This document shows positions 18,331 through 27,248 of a DNA stretch of 64,000 bases, piece after piece. This DNA is from Sphingobacterium gobiense (GTDB taxonomy: Bacteria > Bacteroidota > Bacteroidia > Sphingobacteriales > Sphingobacteriaceae). The first letter of the stretch is position 1, and every line of letters starts with the position of its first letter. The position numbers and the translations under genes are program-made. Below the pieces are notes generated by a model, which saw only the letters and a list, made by a program, of their open reading frames with translations, searched no databases and was not told where the DNA came from. The stretch spans positions 1,054,001 to 1,118,000 of the forward strand of contig NZ_PVBS01000002.1 of assembly GCF_002980575.1 (NCBI RefSeq), in the 5' to 3' direction.

Positions 18331-18443
18331 TTACCGCGGTCACTAAAACAAATGATAGCTTGTTTTTCTATAATGAAAGTTTGTTTTGCGCAAACGACCG
18401 CGGTAACTTTCCAAACTCCAAGTCGGTTTTTGAAAAGTTACCG
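18331..18443. repeat. Nested palindromes (CCGCGG inverted repeat plus 10-bp hairpin)
   Basis: TTACCGCGGTC (18331-18341) and GACCGCGGTAA (18396-18406) are perfect 11-bp inverted copies, each containing the palindrome ACCGCGGT. The right copy overlaps a second hairpin CGGTAACTTT/AAAGTTACCG (18401-18410 with 18434-18443). The rest of 18312-18507 shows no gene. Confidence 0.65.
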
Positions 18444-18507
18444 AGGCAAGTTTTCTGACAGCCATTTGAACTTTGGAAACTTAATTTCATTTAATTAAAA
18501 AATAATT

Positions 18508-18876
18508 TTAACGCCTATTTCTTTTATGCTCTCGGTATCGCTCCAGCATTCGTTTCGTGAGCGCGTTATCAATCTGCCAGTCTTCTCCCGGACCCCACTC
18601 CATAACTTCTCCGTTGAGGAAATACACCCAAACAGGACGACGTTCGACTGTTTCTGTATACGAGTTGCGGTCAACAGGCATATACTCGTATACCTCTAGG
18701 GGCCCTTCTTCGGTGGATTGTGCCATGACCACCATGTTGGGTTTTCCAATACGTTTAACAACCGTTTCCTTTGACATTCCCAAGCTAATCAAACTCATGT
18801 CTCCGTGCCTTAATGCGGCACACGATCCCAAAAATAATAACACACCAGCGGTTAGATAAGTGAATAATTTATGCAT
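18508..18876 (-). CDS. Small lipoprotein with BamE/SmpA-like fold pattern
   Basis: A 122-residue lipoprotein: hydrophobic signal with lipobox FLGSC and Cys at about residue 19. The segment ISLGMSKETVVKRIGKPNMV matches the start of the SmpA/OmlA (BamE) fold, where a G-M-(S/T)-x2-(E/Q)-V helix is followed by G-x-P. A strand with PVWVYFLNGEVMEW follows, and the C-terminus is basic. It would be anchored in a membrane facing the periplasm. Orthology to BamE itself is uncertain because many unrelated Bacteroidota lipoproteins share this fold. It is divergent from the lipoprotein gene at 18976. Confidence 0.7.
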   Translation of the reverse strand: MHKLFTYLTAGVLLFLGSCAALRHGDMSLISLGMSKETVVKRIGKPNMVVMAQSTEEGPLEVYEYMPVDRNSYTETVERRPVWVYFLNGEVMEWGPGEDWQIDNALTKRMLERYREHKRNRR

Positions 18877-18975
18877 AGATTTTTGATTTATTTTATTTGA
18901 CTGGGATTAATGGTAAAAGATTAATGATTGGTTGAAATGTTTTTTATATTTACTCCTATTCTAATCCTGATTTGT

Positions 18976-19854
18976 ATGTTAAAAAAGATTTGCTTTTTGG
19001 TGATGTCCGCACTGTTGTTTGGAAGTTGTTCTGACAAGGATGATAATGTAGTATTGCCAGACGATGGGCTCGATCCAGAACCAGAAGAAGAAATCCAGTC
19101 GTTACCCTTAATGTTGACGACTGATAAGAGTGAGGGACATATTTATGAGCAGGTGGGGTTTAGCTTAGAGGACAGTACCTATACGGCGCCTAATGGAGGA
19201 TTTGCTATTTTAATACGTTATGCTGACGCTTTGGATTCTTTGATATGGCAGGTAGAAGGAAATGAAGATGGGGTACATCTTCTAGAAAAAAATGGTACGA
19301 TTAATTCTCAATTCAGGACTGAATGGAGTCACTATTTTTACCTGCCGGGAAACTATAAGACGTTTTTGTACGGTTATAAGGACGGACAGCTTGTTGTGCA
19401 GGATTCTGCTGTAACGGAGATTTTTGCAGATGGTGATTTTTTAAATATCAATTGGGATCGATTGGGTGAAGACTCAAACAAAATGGTGGGATTTACCAAT
19501 GAACATATGAGAGATTATTCGATGCAGATCTTTACCAGTTTACGAGATGATGTATTATCATCCCGACTTAGCGTGAGATTTGATTCGTTTGATTATAGAA
19601 GACCTAATGCGGAGATTGGAGATCGGGAAGCGGAACTGCTTGATTCTTATATTACGGAATTATATGGAGAAGCAAAATATCATGTAGCAGAAGGATCCCC
19701 CCTTAATGAATTGTTGAGGCTTTTCAAAACAAAATTTAAAGAAGAGCAGGTTTTAAAGATATGGCTTACCGGTAAATCCATTATCGCGCTGATCAAGAGT
19801 GAAGACACGGATGTCAATGGCTTTGGATACGAAATACACGCCGAGCCGATATGA
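18976..19854 (+). CDS. Lipoprotein of unknown function, convergent with a MACPF gene
   Basis: A 292-residue predicted lipoprotein. The start at the ATG 18976 gives a compact signal with lipobox LLFGSC; the earlier frame start at 18928 would add a hydrophobic stretch that spoils the signal. After the Cys comes an acidic linker (DKDDNVVLPDDGLDPEPEEE), which often acts as a surface-export signal in Bacteroidota lipoproteins. Then follows a mixed alpha/beta region without a motif I recognise. The gene ends 8 bp from the stop of the leftward MACPF gene. It may be part of the toxin locus (for example an immunity protein) or unrelated. Confidence 0.68.
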   Translation: MLKKICFLVMSALLFGSCSDKDDNVVLPDDGLDPEPEEEIQSLPLMLTTDKSEGHIYEQVGFSLEDSTYTAPNGGFAILIRYADALDSLIWQVEGNEDGVHLLEKNGTINSQFRTEWSHYFYLPGNYKTFLYGYKDGQLVVQDSAVTEIFADGDFLNINWDRLGEDSNKMVGFTNEHMRDYSMQIFTSLRDDVLSSRLSVRFDSFDYRRPNAEIGDREAELLDSYITELYGEAKYHVAEGSPLNELLRLFKTKFKEEQVLKIWLTGKSIIALIKSEDTDVNGFGYEIHAEPI

Positions 19855-19862
19855 TCGATTAA

Positions 19863-20927
19863 CTACAGCTTTACCTCATTTGTGTTGATATATTCGTTTA
19901 TATAAGCTTGTACTTCTTGTTTTTTACCTAAATCTTCGATAAGATCCGCAATCGGCAACAAGTTGTCCAAACCATCAATGTAAATAAATCTAGCATTATC
20001 TTCGTTGATGGTTTCTGCCCATGCTGTTCTATCAACTATCGGTTTAGAAATCGAAGTTTCATCTATCAAAATTTTAGACGGATCCCCACCGATTGCTTCA
20101 AACGCTATGGTGGGATTACGAATATCTTTGAATGCTGCGGAATCCAGCGGATCAAGAAATCCCGAAAATAATTCGAAGCAATCACCTAAACCTACTCGGA
20201 AGCTATTTTCTACGGCATTACGCCGGTTTGTACCCGTATATTCAGCGCGGTAATCGAGACTAAACTTTGCTCCTGTAAACAAAGAAAGTAAGACGTGGGT
20301 GCCATATTTTTTGACAAGTTCCGCTGGTTCCAATGATTTGCTGTCTACTTGGAAGTCTGCGGTTAAATAGGGTATTAGTTGACTATTCCTGCCATAGAGT
20401 GTGAGACGTCTGTATTTGATATACGAATCATACAAACCATAGATGTATTGATCTTCCTGTGGATCTGTATCGGGGAACGGATGTGTGATATTTCCTTTAA
20501 AGTAACCTGTATTCGGTGTGCCTTCTGCTAACCATTTAGTTAACTCTTCTGCGTCAGTGGCATATATGGATTTGAAACTGGAAGTTAGCACCCGGAGCGA
20601 AGCGAAACGACCCGAACTTTCCTGCACAAATGACGGTGTATTAATTATAGGTTCTTTAATGGAAGTCTTATGTGAATGCTTGCCGGTTACATCATAGCCG
20701 AATCCCAAGAAGTTGTAATCTCCATATCCTTCTTTATTTGTGGTATTTTTGTTGTCTGATAGATTCTTGACCGCAAACTTAAGCTCCGTCGGTTTGTTTG
20801 TTTCCGGTTCTATAGTTTCAGGGTTTGTTGTTTTGGGCTCGTCCAATGTATTTTTCTCGCAGGAGATTAGTGCAATAACAACTGTTAGCGCTAATGGGAG
20901 TATTGATTTGATCTTTGGTGTGTGCAT
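19863..20927 (-). CDS. MACPF (perforin-like) domain lipoprotein 1
   Basis: A 354-residue exported protein with a lipobox LISC at Cys23, a Thr/Pro/Glu-rich linker (24-50) and a MACPF domain. FLGFGYDVTGKHS (73-85) is the usual start of Bacteroidota MACPF proteins, and KKYGTHVLLSLFTGAKF (206-222) contains the intact MACPF signature YGTH at 208-211. The MACPF core ends near the C-terminus and no extra binding domain follows. In gut Bacteroides, BSAP toxins with this domain form pores in competing strains. It is divergent from the second MACPF gene across 337 bp. Pore formation and target are inference; the domain is well supported. Confidence 0.85.
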   Translation of the reverse strand: MHTPKIKSILPLALTVVIALISCEKNTLDEPKTTNPETIEPETNKPTELKFAVKNLSDNKNTTNKEGYGDYNFLGFGYDVTGKHSHKTSIKEPIINTPSFVQESSGRFASLRVLTSSFKSIYATDAEELTKWLAEGTPNTGYFKGNITHPFPDTDPQEDQYIYGLYDSYIKYRRLTLYGRNSQLIPYLTADFQVDSKSLEPAELVKKYGTHVLLSLFTGAKFSLDYRAEYTGTNRRNAVENSFRVGLGDCFELFSGFLDPLDSAAFKDIRNPTIAFEAIGGDPSKILIDETSISKPIVDRTAWAETINEDNARFIYIDGLDNLLPIADLIEDLGKKQEVQAYINEYINTNEVKL

Positions 20928-21264
20928 TGCTTAAGAATAATGGAATGTTTGCATTAAAGCGCCAAGATAATGCATTTATTTTAATTCGTGTTTCTTTCCC
21001 TTAATAAACGGGGCTGGTATGTCGATTTTCGTGAAGAATCTATTGTATTCACAGAAGATCATATTTGTGATAGTCAGTTATTTTAACACCATTTAAAGGT
21101 AGTGTTATTCTTTTATTAATATTATCAACCCGTTCCTTATTCCTGATTTTATTGACTTTATTTACCATAGGTTTTGAAAAAAGTTGCAAAAGCATTAAGA
21201 TAATGTTATTATTGAAATAATTTACAAACCGATTGTTTATACAATCAACTAATTTAATTCTTTT
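20928..21264. other. AT-rich divergent intergenic region between the MACPF genes
   Basis: 337 bp without a credible ORF. It must hold the promoters of both MACPF genes, but no perfect TAnnTTTG box was found on either strand. A palindrome GATTGT-TTAT-ACAATC at 21231-21246 lies 18 bp before the rightward ATG and could be an operator or a short 5' UTR hairpin. Confidence 0.5.
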
Positions 21265-22722
21265 ATGAAAAAAATCTCTAGATTATTGTTGCTCTGCGTA
21301 GTAGGCTTAGCAGCATCCTGTAACAAAGAAATGGCCACTCCGGAAAGTGTCGATTCTGTATTAACCGACGGAGATCTCTCCGCCCAAACAGTACGACCAC
21401 TTGCTGCGGGTATGGGGCCTTATGATTTACTGGGGTACGGTTACGATGTTCTGGGCCAATATGCTAATGCAGCGTCACAGGGTAATTCTATTATAGACAT
21501 TGAGCGATTAAAAAATGATCATCCTAATCGTGTGATTGAAGGGAGACCATTATCACAGGAATACACAGAGGAATACGGAGAAAACGCTGAACAATATTCT
21601 AGAAGTGTTTCTAACAAAGCGAGTGCAACGGCGGGTTTTAAACTCTTTGGTTGGGAACTTTCCTCCAAATTTAATTATGAGAATAATGATAGTTCTTCTT
21701 TTGATGGCAAATATATTTATGGTAGCTATAACTTGGTAATTAAACAAAAAAGATACCGCTTAAATGCTCCAACGGAATTATTAAGGACCTACTTAACGGA
21801 CGAATTTTCGACAGATCTATCTACTCAATCTGCAGCCTATATTGTCAGAAAATACGGACCTTTTGTGTTGACGGATATTTATACAGGAGGGAAATTCGAT
21901 ATGAAATTTCAGTCGGAAACAAGAAATTCCAATCGTACGCAGGCAGCTCGTATCGGAATCAAGGTCGGTGCGAAAGCTATTTTCGATGTCGAAGTGGACG
22001 GTGCCCGTGATGTAAATACAAGTGCTGCCAACCAGAATTTTTCGAAGAAGTTATCTTATAGTACTTTAGGAGGTGATCCTACGAAAGAATTAAGAGGAGT
22101 AATTGATCTTGATGCAAGCGCGCCCAAGATTAACATAAAGAATTGGCAAAATAGTGTGACACCCGAGAATTCAGTATTGGTAGATTTCGGTCGCGACGGC
22201 TTGATCCCAATTTATGAACTCGTTGCGGATGCGAGTAAAAGAAGTGCGTTGAAGTCCGCATTTGAAAATTATTTAGAAAATGGTGTTGTAAAAAATGTTT
22301 ATAAGGATAAACCTGTTTATATTCTTTATATCGATGGTATGTGGTTGCCTAGACCAACGAGACATGATAATAACCATGTGTTATCAATGGATCTTGCGAA
22401 TGAGTACCATTCAGCCGAGAACCGAGGTATTGCATTTTATGCTTATGACTATCAGGTACCAGGGACTTTGCCAGTTTATAGATATTTAGCGAAAAGTAAT
22501 AGTAACAACTTCTATACACTTAATCCTGGAGCTGAGTATATGGCTGATATGACTTATGAAGGAATAGCATTCTACGCATATCCTAACAATTCTAGCAATT
22601 CTAAATTAAAACCTGTCCACAGATGGTATAGTCAGTATTATACGGATCATTATTATTCCCTAGTCAGAGGTAACCATGTGAATTATGAGTATGAGGGAGT
22701 TAAATTTTATGTGCCTAGATAA
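21265..22722 (+). CDS. MACPF domain lipoprotein 2 with C-terminal DUF5648-like repeats
   Basis: A 485-residue exported lipoprotein (Cys19, lipobox AASC). YDLLGYGYDVLGQY (53-66) matches the neighbour's MACPF start. The signature region KKYGTH of MACPF protein 1 is here RKYGPF (195-200), so the Thr-His pair is lost while TGGKF is kept. After the MACPF region come three related units (about 349-396, 403-440 and 450-485), each with a (K/L)PV(Y/H) start and a Y-x-G-(I/V)-x-F-Y end. These resemble the DUF5648 module found as a C-terminal appendage on secreted proteins and may bind a surface ligand. It is the larger half of a divergent MACPF pair. Confidence 0.84.
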   Translation: MKKISRLLLLCVVGLAASCNKEMATPESVDSVLTDGDLSAQTVRPLAAGMGPYDLLGYGYDVLGQYANAASQGNSIIDIERLKNDHPNRVIEGRPLSQEYTEEYGENAEQYSRSVSNKASATAGFKLFGWELSSKFNYENNDSSSFDGKYIYGSYNLVIKQKRYRLNAPTELLRTYLTDEFSTDLSTQSAAYIVRKYGPFVLTDIYTGGKFDMKFQSETRNSNRTQAARIGIKVGAKAIFDVEVDGARDVNTSAANQNFSKKLSYSTLGGDPTKELRGVIDLDASAPKINIKNWQNSVTPENSVLVDFGRDGLIPIYELVADASKRSALKSAFENYLENGVVKNVYKDKPVYILYIDGMWLPRPTRHDNNHVLSMDLANEYHSAENRGIAFYAYDYQVPGTLPVYRYLAKSNSNNFYTLNPGAEYMADMTYEGIAFYAYPNNSSNSKLKPVHRWYSQYYTDHYYSLVRGNHVNYEYEGVKFYVPR

Positions 22723-22746
22723 AAAGTGAAGTACATAAGTTTGGGA

Positions 22747-22771
22747 AGGCCAAGAACAGTGTTTTTGGCCT
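22747..22771 (+). terminator. Hairpin after MACPF gene 2
   Basis: Stem AGGCCAAGAAC/GTTTTTGGCCT (11 bp, one G-U) with loop AGT, 25 bp after the stop. The tail is CT/T-rich rather than a pure T-run, so termination may be partial. Confidence 0.55.
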
Positions 22772-22896
22772 CTCTTAATATATAAAAAGATCTCCATAGC
22801 GAATTCCTGTGGGTATGATATCCTCCGAAATGGCTATTGTCGTCATATCTCAGAATTTCTACGATATCATGATGCGGCAATAGAGCATATTTTATC

Positions 22897-22904
22897 TAAA
22901 TTTG
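22897..22904 (+). promoter_or_regulatory. Candidate -7 promoter element of the first glycosyltransferase gene
   Basis: TAAATTTG matches TAnnTTTG and ends 9 bp before the ATG at 22914, implying a very short or absent leader. No TTG at the -33 distance. Confidence 0.42.
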
Positions 22905-22913
22905 TATTTAGAT

Positions 22914-24095
22914 ATGGAAGAAAGGGATTTATCGTTAATTGTTGGTCTTAGAAATAATTTAGATTATACGAAAGCATTTTATGCTAGCGTCAGACAATTA
23001 TATCCAGAAGTGGAAATTGTGTTTGTGAGTTATGGCAGTAGTGACAATACTCATGAATGGTTAGATGGCCTGCTAGATCCTTTTGTCAAATATTTTTACT
23101 CTGAAAAATCGAAAACTTTATCGGATACCTATAATACAGGGGTTTTGCTTGCGAGCGGTAAGCTAGTCGCATTTTTACATAACGATATGATTATGGGCAA
23201 GGGATTTGTGGAACAGCTTATTGATGCCTGGAAGCCGGGACAACTGTTGTTTTATACCGTTGTCGAGCCACCAATCTTTGCCGAAGATAAACATGATTGG
23301 AAAGTTGTCATAGATTTCGGAACTGATCTCGAAACCTTTAGAACTGAAGAATTTTGTCAATATAATAAAGGAAGACAAGCCGAGGCCAATTTAAAGCCAT
23401 TTATAACGGAAGATGCTTCTTTTTTCCTTTGCGTTGAACGAGAATGGTTACTGGAAATGGGGGGAATGGATCCGCTATATAACCCGATGTTTTGTGAAGA
23501 TAGTGATTTGTTAATACGATTTAAACTCCAAAATGCTACAATGTTTCAAGTGCCGAAAGCAATCGTGTATCATTTTGTAAGCAAGACTTCTCGATTTTCT
23601 CGGGAATATCAAGACAGAACGAAAAGGATAGAGGAAAATGCTATACGAAACTTTTATAGGAAATGGCGGTTTGCACCTTCTTCATCTCTTCATAAAAGGT
23701 ATGACATAGCTGCTATAGTATATCATGCAGATTTATCGAATCTTCGTAAAATAGAGCCCTATTTTGCGAAGATATATATTGATGCAGACGGTAATGGCTA
23801 TATTGCAGATGAGCAACAAAATACAGCGTTTGATCTAACGAGCCGTTTTGCACATATTGATCAAATAGAATCGCATGATGTATTGGTTTCTTTTGATATG
23901 AATAAGTTAGACGAAAAAGATTTCAAAAATCTGCTTTGGCTTCCAGAAATTCTGCATAGACACTTTTATCAGTCAACATCTTTAATTGAAAAGCTTTTCT
24001 TTAACAGAAAAAGATTTAAAAAAGGTAATCTTCATTTTCAGATTGAAAATTTAAAAGCATCTGAAGAAGAATTGATAGTAAGAAATCTTAATTGA
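22914..24095 (+). CDS. Glycosyltransferase family 2 protein with extra C-terminal domain
   Basis: GT-A fold transferase. LSLIVGLRNNLDYTKAFYASV and the VSYGSSDNTHEW segment form the nucleotide-binding half, and HNDMI is the DxD-like metal site. DPLYNPMFCEDSDLLIRF corresponds to the acceptor-side ED motif. Residues from about 265 on form a separate domain with no recognised match. The ATG at 22914 is preferred over a TTG at 22902 because the TAAATTTG promoter box ends at 22904. It is the first gene of the glycan block and shares its direction with MACPF gene 2. Donor and acceptor are unknown. Confidence 0.85.
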   Translation: MEERDLSLIVGLRNNLDYTKAFYASVRQLYPEVEIVFVSYGSSDNTHEWLDGLLDPFVKYFYSEKSKTLSDTYNTGVLLASGKLVAFLHNDMIMGKGFVEQLIDAWKPGQLLFYTVVEPPIFAEDKHDWKVVIDFGTDLETFRTEEFCQYNKGRQAEANLKPFITEDASFFLCVEREWLLEMGGMDPLYNPMFCEDSDLLIRFKLQNATMFQVPKAIVYHFVSKTSRFSREYQDRTKRIEENAIRNFYRKWRFAPSSSLHKRYDIAAIVYHADLSNLRKIEPYFAKIYIDADGNGYIADEQQNTAFDLTSRFAHIDQIESHDVLVSFDMNKLDEKDFKNLLWLPEILHRHFYQSTSLIEKLFFNRKRFKKGNLHFQIENLKASEEELIVRNLN

Positions 24096-24105
24096 AATTT
24101 AATTG

Positions 24106-24765
24106 ATGAGCTGGTTTAATTTTTTTAGAAAGAAACCAATGATAACATACGGAATAACAGTATGTAATGAAGAACAAGAATTACGAAATCTGCTTGACTG
24201 TCTTTTCGAGCATATGGACGATGACGATCAAATAATTATTTTACAGGATATAACGAATCCACATGAAGGGGTATCCAACTTAATTGAAGAAGTTAAAAAT
24301 GCCGTGTTGCATTTGACTGCTCGACTTGATGGAGATTTTTCAGCTTTTAAAAATAATTTGGTGGCACGTGCTACCTGTGATTACCTATTTCAGATAGATG
24401 CAGACGAAATTCCGTCCGAGTCACTTTTACAAAATTTGAAACAGCAATTGCAGAAAAGCGAAAAGGTAGACTGCTTTTGCGTGCCAAGGATTAACATTGT
24501 GCATGGTATTACCGACGAGCATATTACAAAATGGAATTGGAAACAAAATGAAGATGGATATGTCAATTTCCCTGATTTTCAGATGAGAATTTTTAAGCTA
24601 AAAACAAAAAGGAATATTCACTGGGTCAATAAGGTGCACGAAGTTTTGGCAGGATACCAAACTTTTATGAATCTACCGGATGAAGACTATCGATTTTGTC
24701 TGATCCATGAGAAAAATATTAAGCGACAGGAAGCTCAGAATGACTTTTATGATGATTTAATGTAG
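24106..24765 (+). CDS. Glycosyltransferase family 2 protein, short
   Basis: A 219-residue GT-A protein. ITYGITVCNEEQELRNLL is the N-terminal beta-alpha unit, DADEIP is the DxD motif, and KTKRNIHWVNKVHEVLAG lies where family 2 enzymes bind the acceptor. A TTG at 24103 precedes the ATG at 24106; the ATG is preferred. It follows the previous transferase by 10 bp. The length is short for GT2, but no frame disruption is visible. It is convergent with the GT4 gene. Confidence 0.83.
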   Translation: MSWFNFFRKKPMITYGITVCNEEQELRNLLDCLFEHMDDDDQIIILQDITNPHEGVSNLIEEVKNAVLHLTARLDGDFSAFKNNLVARATCDYLFQIDADEIPSESLLQNLKQQLQKSEKVDCFCVPRINIVHGITDEHITKWNWKQNEDGYVNFPDFQMRIFKLKTKRNIHWVNKVHEVLAGYQTFMNLPDEDYRFCLIHEKNIKRQEAQNDFYDDLM

Positions 24766-24821
24766 TGTAAATCAGGCGAGTAATAGTCGTTCATGAGTCC
24801 AGATATAAGAACCTGCCGAAG

Positions 24822-26111
24822 TTAATCTTCCCAAATATACTTTCTGTTTCGTTTAAACAGTTTATTTTTTAAATTTTTGAAAGCCAACTTCCATTTCACC
24901 ATTTTAATTTGTTTTAGAGCGTCTACTTTGCGTTTGAGGTTAATGTTCTCGATTGTGAGCTCTGAAAGAGTTTCTTGAAGATCTTTTTCTCGCCGAGGTA
25001 AGCAAATGTCATAAATGTAATCAATTCGTGATTTCATTCCTTTGCCTACTGTTTTAGGGGAAAGGAGGTCCTTAATGTGTTTTTTAGCACTATCACCGAG
25101 TTTTTTCCTTTCAGACGGAGATTCTCCTAGGCGTTTCAAGGCGAGACTAACCTCATTTATGTCGACATCTGCCCAATAGTTATTCAGATCGCTATACATA
25201 TAGTTATCCCCAGTTGGTATTAATGTATACGGAATAAGCACGCTGTTGAAAGCAGACATGAATTCTGTATTTCCTGAATATGCTGTCGCAATAACCGGCT
25301 TCCCTAAATACATAGCCTCGGCCATGGTCAGTCCAAAACCTTCTGAACGGTGCATTGAAACAAAAACATCACAATTATTTATTAAACCATATAATTTTTC
25401 TCTGGGAAGAATGTCCTCTATAAGCATGATATTCTTCTTATTCTCGATGTAGGAGTATAACTCATTTTTAGCATTTGGATATTCCACACCGATGGACGCC
25501 TTTAAGACAAGAAGCTTAGAGTGATCGTCTCCAAAAGCATCTTCAAAAGCCTTAATTACAGCGTAAGGGTTTTTTCTGTGTAGACTACTATGGTAATCAA
25601 AAATAGTTAAGTAAATTAACTTATCTGCAGGTAGGCCTAAATCATTTCTGGTAATATCGTTTTCCGGAATATCGATAGAATGCATAAAACGAAGAACCGG
25701 TTTATTGGATATTTGTGAAATAGCATTTAAACAAAAATTACTCGGTACCCAAATTTCGTCTAAAAGATCTATATATTTTTGATATGAGGAGGGAAACAAC
25801 TCTAACTCCCAAGCCCAAAAGCCGATATTATACTTTCCCGCAAAATATGAAGCTCCATTTGAATTTAATAGTCTTTCAAAGTTGTCAACGTTAATTTGAA
25901 TGAGATTTATGTCATAGGGATTTTCTTCCGTGATTACTAGACCGTCGGTATTCTCATCTTTGATATCGGGAGAAATTTTTTCTTTAAAATCGTTGAGTAC
26001 ATATGGAATTCCTGTACTGGATATCGATCGTATATTACTTCTCACTCCCTCGCCGAGTCCAAACTGTTTATTTATATATCCTAATATGTTAATGCCGCGC
26101 TCTAATGACAT
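24822..26111 (-). CDS. Glycosyltransferase family 4 protein
   Basis: GT-B fold enzyme of 429 aa. GINILGYINKQFGLGEGVRSNIRSI is a typical N-terminus of GT4 proteins in polysaccharide clusters. The C-terminal Rossmann half has the donor-binding motif HRSEGFGLTMAEAMYLGKPVIAT, with the E-x7-E pair expected of GT4. A coiled-coil/basic tail occupies residues about 375-429. It starts a leftward set of four glycan genes at its distal end. The sugar is unknown. Confidence 0.9.
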   Translation of the reverse strand: MSLERGINILGYINKQFGLGEGVRSNIRSISSTGIPYVLNDFKEKISPDIKDENTDGLVITEENPYDINLIQINVDNFERLLNSNGASYFAGKYNIGFWAWELELFPSSYQKYIDLLDEIWVPSNFCLNAISQISNKPVLRFMHSIDIPENDITRNDLGLPADKLIYLTIFDYHSSLHRKNPYAVIKAFEDAFGDDHSKLLVLKASIGVEYPNAKNELYSYIENKKNIMLIEDILPREKLYGLINNCDVFVSMHRSEGFGLTMAEAMYLGKPVIATAYSGNTEFMSAFNSVLIPYTLIPTGDNYMYSDLNNYWADVDINEVSLALKRLGESPSERKKLGDSAKKHIKDLLSPKTVGKGMKSRIDYIYDICLPRREKDLQETLSELTIENINLKRKVDALKQIKMVKWKLAFKNLKNKLFKRNRKYIWED

Positions 26112-26174
26112 ATTGTTTGCTTTTTTTGGTTATGATAGAATCTTTATTAATGTCCGTCTTTGATTTTTCTTTGG

Positions 26175-27224
26175 TTACAGAGTTTTATGCATAGCCACGG
26201 GAAGTTCAATCGGAATATGACCTTCAATATTAAAAAGATACTTTATCCAATTCGTAAAGCCATACTTCTCTTTGACTTGTGAATCCAAAGGTTCATAAGG
26301 TATTTCGATAAATTCTTTTATCGATTCCGGAGTGTATTCATCTTCTAGAACCAAAATGTTAGCAGGGTTATAGAAATCGTAGTCTCTTACGAACTTATTT
26401 GTAGTTATAAGCTTCTTGTCGTATCCTATTGCTTCAAAAACTCTAAGGGATAATCCATTGTGTATATTGTGAGCAAAATCGATAATAATATTCGAACGCT
26501 TAGCAAGCTTTAAATTGGAGTCATAAGGTATTGTGTTTGTTATTACCTTCAGTGATGGACAAACTTTGTGAACGTAGTCTGCTATTTCTTCTTTTGTGGT
26601 ATAAATAAGCGCATTTACATTTAACGATAGTAAATTTACTGTGTTAAAAAACTTATAAATTTCCTCCATTCTGCTCTCTATATAAGTAGCTAGGAAGAAT
26701 ACATCTGATGCTGCTGCACCATTTTCATCTAAAGAATAATCGAAATAAAAATTAGTAATAGGGAGTGTTCCTGATGCGCGCAAATCTTCGGGATCGAATA
26801 CAAAAAAGCGTTCAAATAGGTTAATTCTGGAATAGGCGTTAGGAAATCTATTTAGTCCATCCCATTGATATCCCACTGTTTTGTCCGCTATTTTTTTTAC
26901 CTTTTCTATAATATCGAAAGTATAGAAGTCGGGTCTAATAAATAATGCGTAATCTACCTTATCTATACCAGAGAGGGCTTTCTGAATTTTGTCTTCGGCC
27001 AATTTGGCTTTTAATGTATTCTTATATTCATAATCTTTTAAAAATAGTTTTCGAAAGCTATTATAAAGACGTTGTTGTAGATTTTTGTATTTAAAATTAT
27101 CTACGATATAGCTAATATCGATAATTTGAAGCCCTAGCGATTCTAATTGTTTTATAAAAGCTTCGTGTAACGAAAAGCTCTGCGGAATCGCGAGTATTAT
27201 TTTTTTTTCTTTAAAATACTCCAT
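26175..27224 (-). CDS. Putative glycosyltransferase, CgeB-like GT-B architecture
   Basis: A 349-residue cytoplasmic protein. I recognise the general CgeB/GT-B pattern: an N-terminal half with FIRPDFYTFDIIEKV, a middle motif YQWDGLNRFP, FVFDPEDL, and a C-terminal half with NIIIDFAHNIHNGLSLRVFEAIGYDKKLIT, which resembles the nucleotide-sugar site of GT-B enzymes. No signal peptide or membrane span. It is placed between GT4 and GT8 genes in the same direction. Activity is inferred from context and fold pattern. Confidence 0.6.
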   Translation of the reverse strand: MEYFKEKKIILAIPQSFSLHEAFIKQLESLGLQIIDISYIVDNFKYKNLQQRLYNSFRKLFLKDYEYKNTLKAKLAEDKIQKALSGIDKVDYALFIRPDFYTFDIIEKVKKIADKTVGYQWDGLNRFPNAYSRINLFERFFVFDPEDLRASGTLPITNFYFDYSLDENGAAASDVFFLATYIESRMEEIYKFFNTVNLLSLNVNALIYTTKEEIADYVHKVCPSLKVITNTIPYDSNLKLAKRSNIIIDFAHNIHNGLSLRVFEAIGYDKKLITTNKFVRDYDFYNPANILVLEDEYTPESIKEFIEIPYEPLDSQVKEKYGFTNWIKYLFNIEGHIPIELPVAMHKTL

Positions 27225-27248
27225 ATTTTATACCAACATAATTATCCC

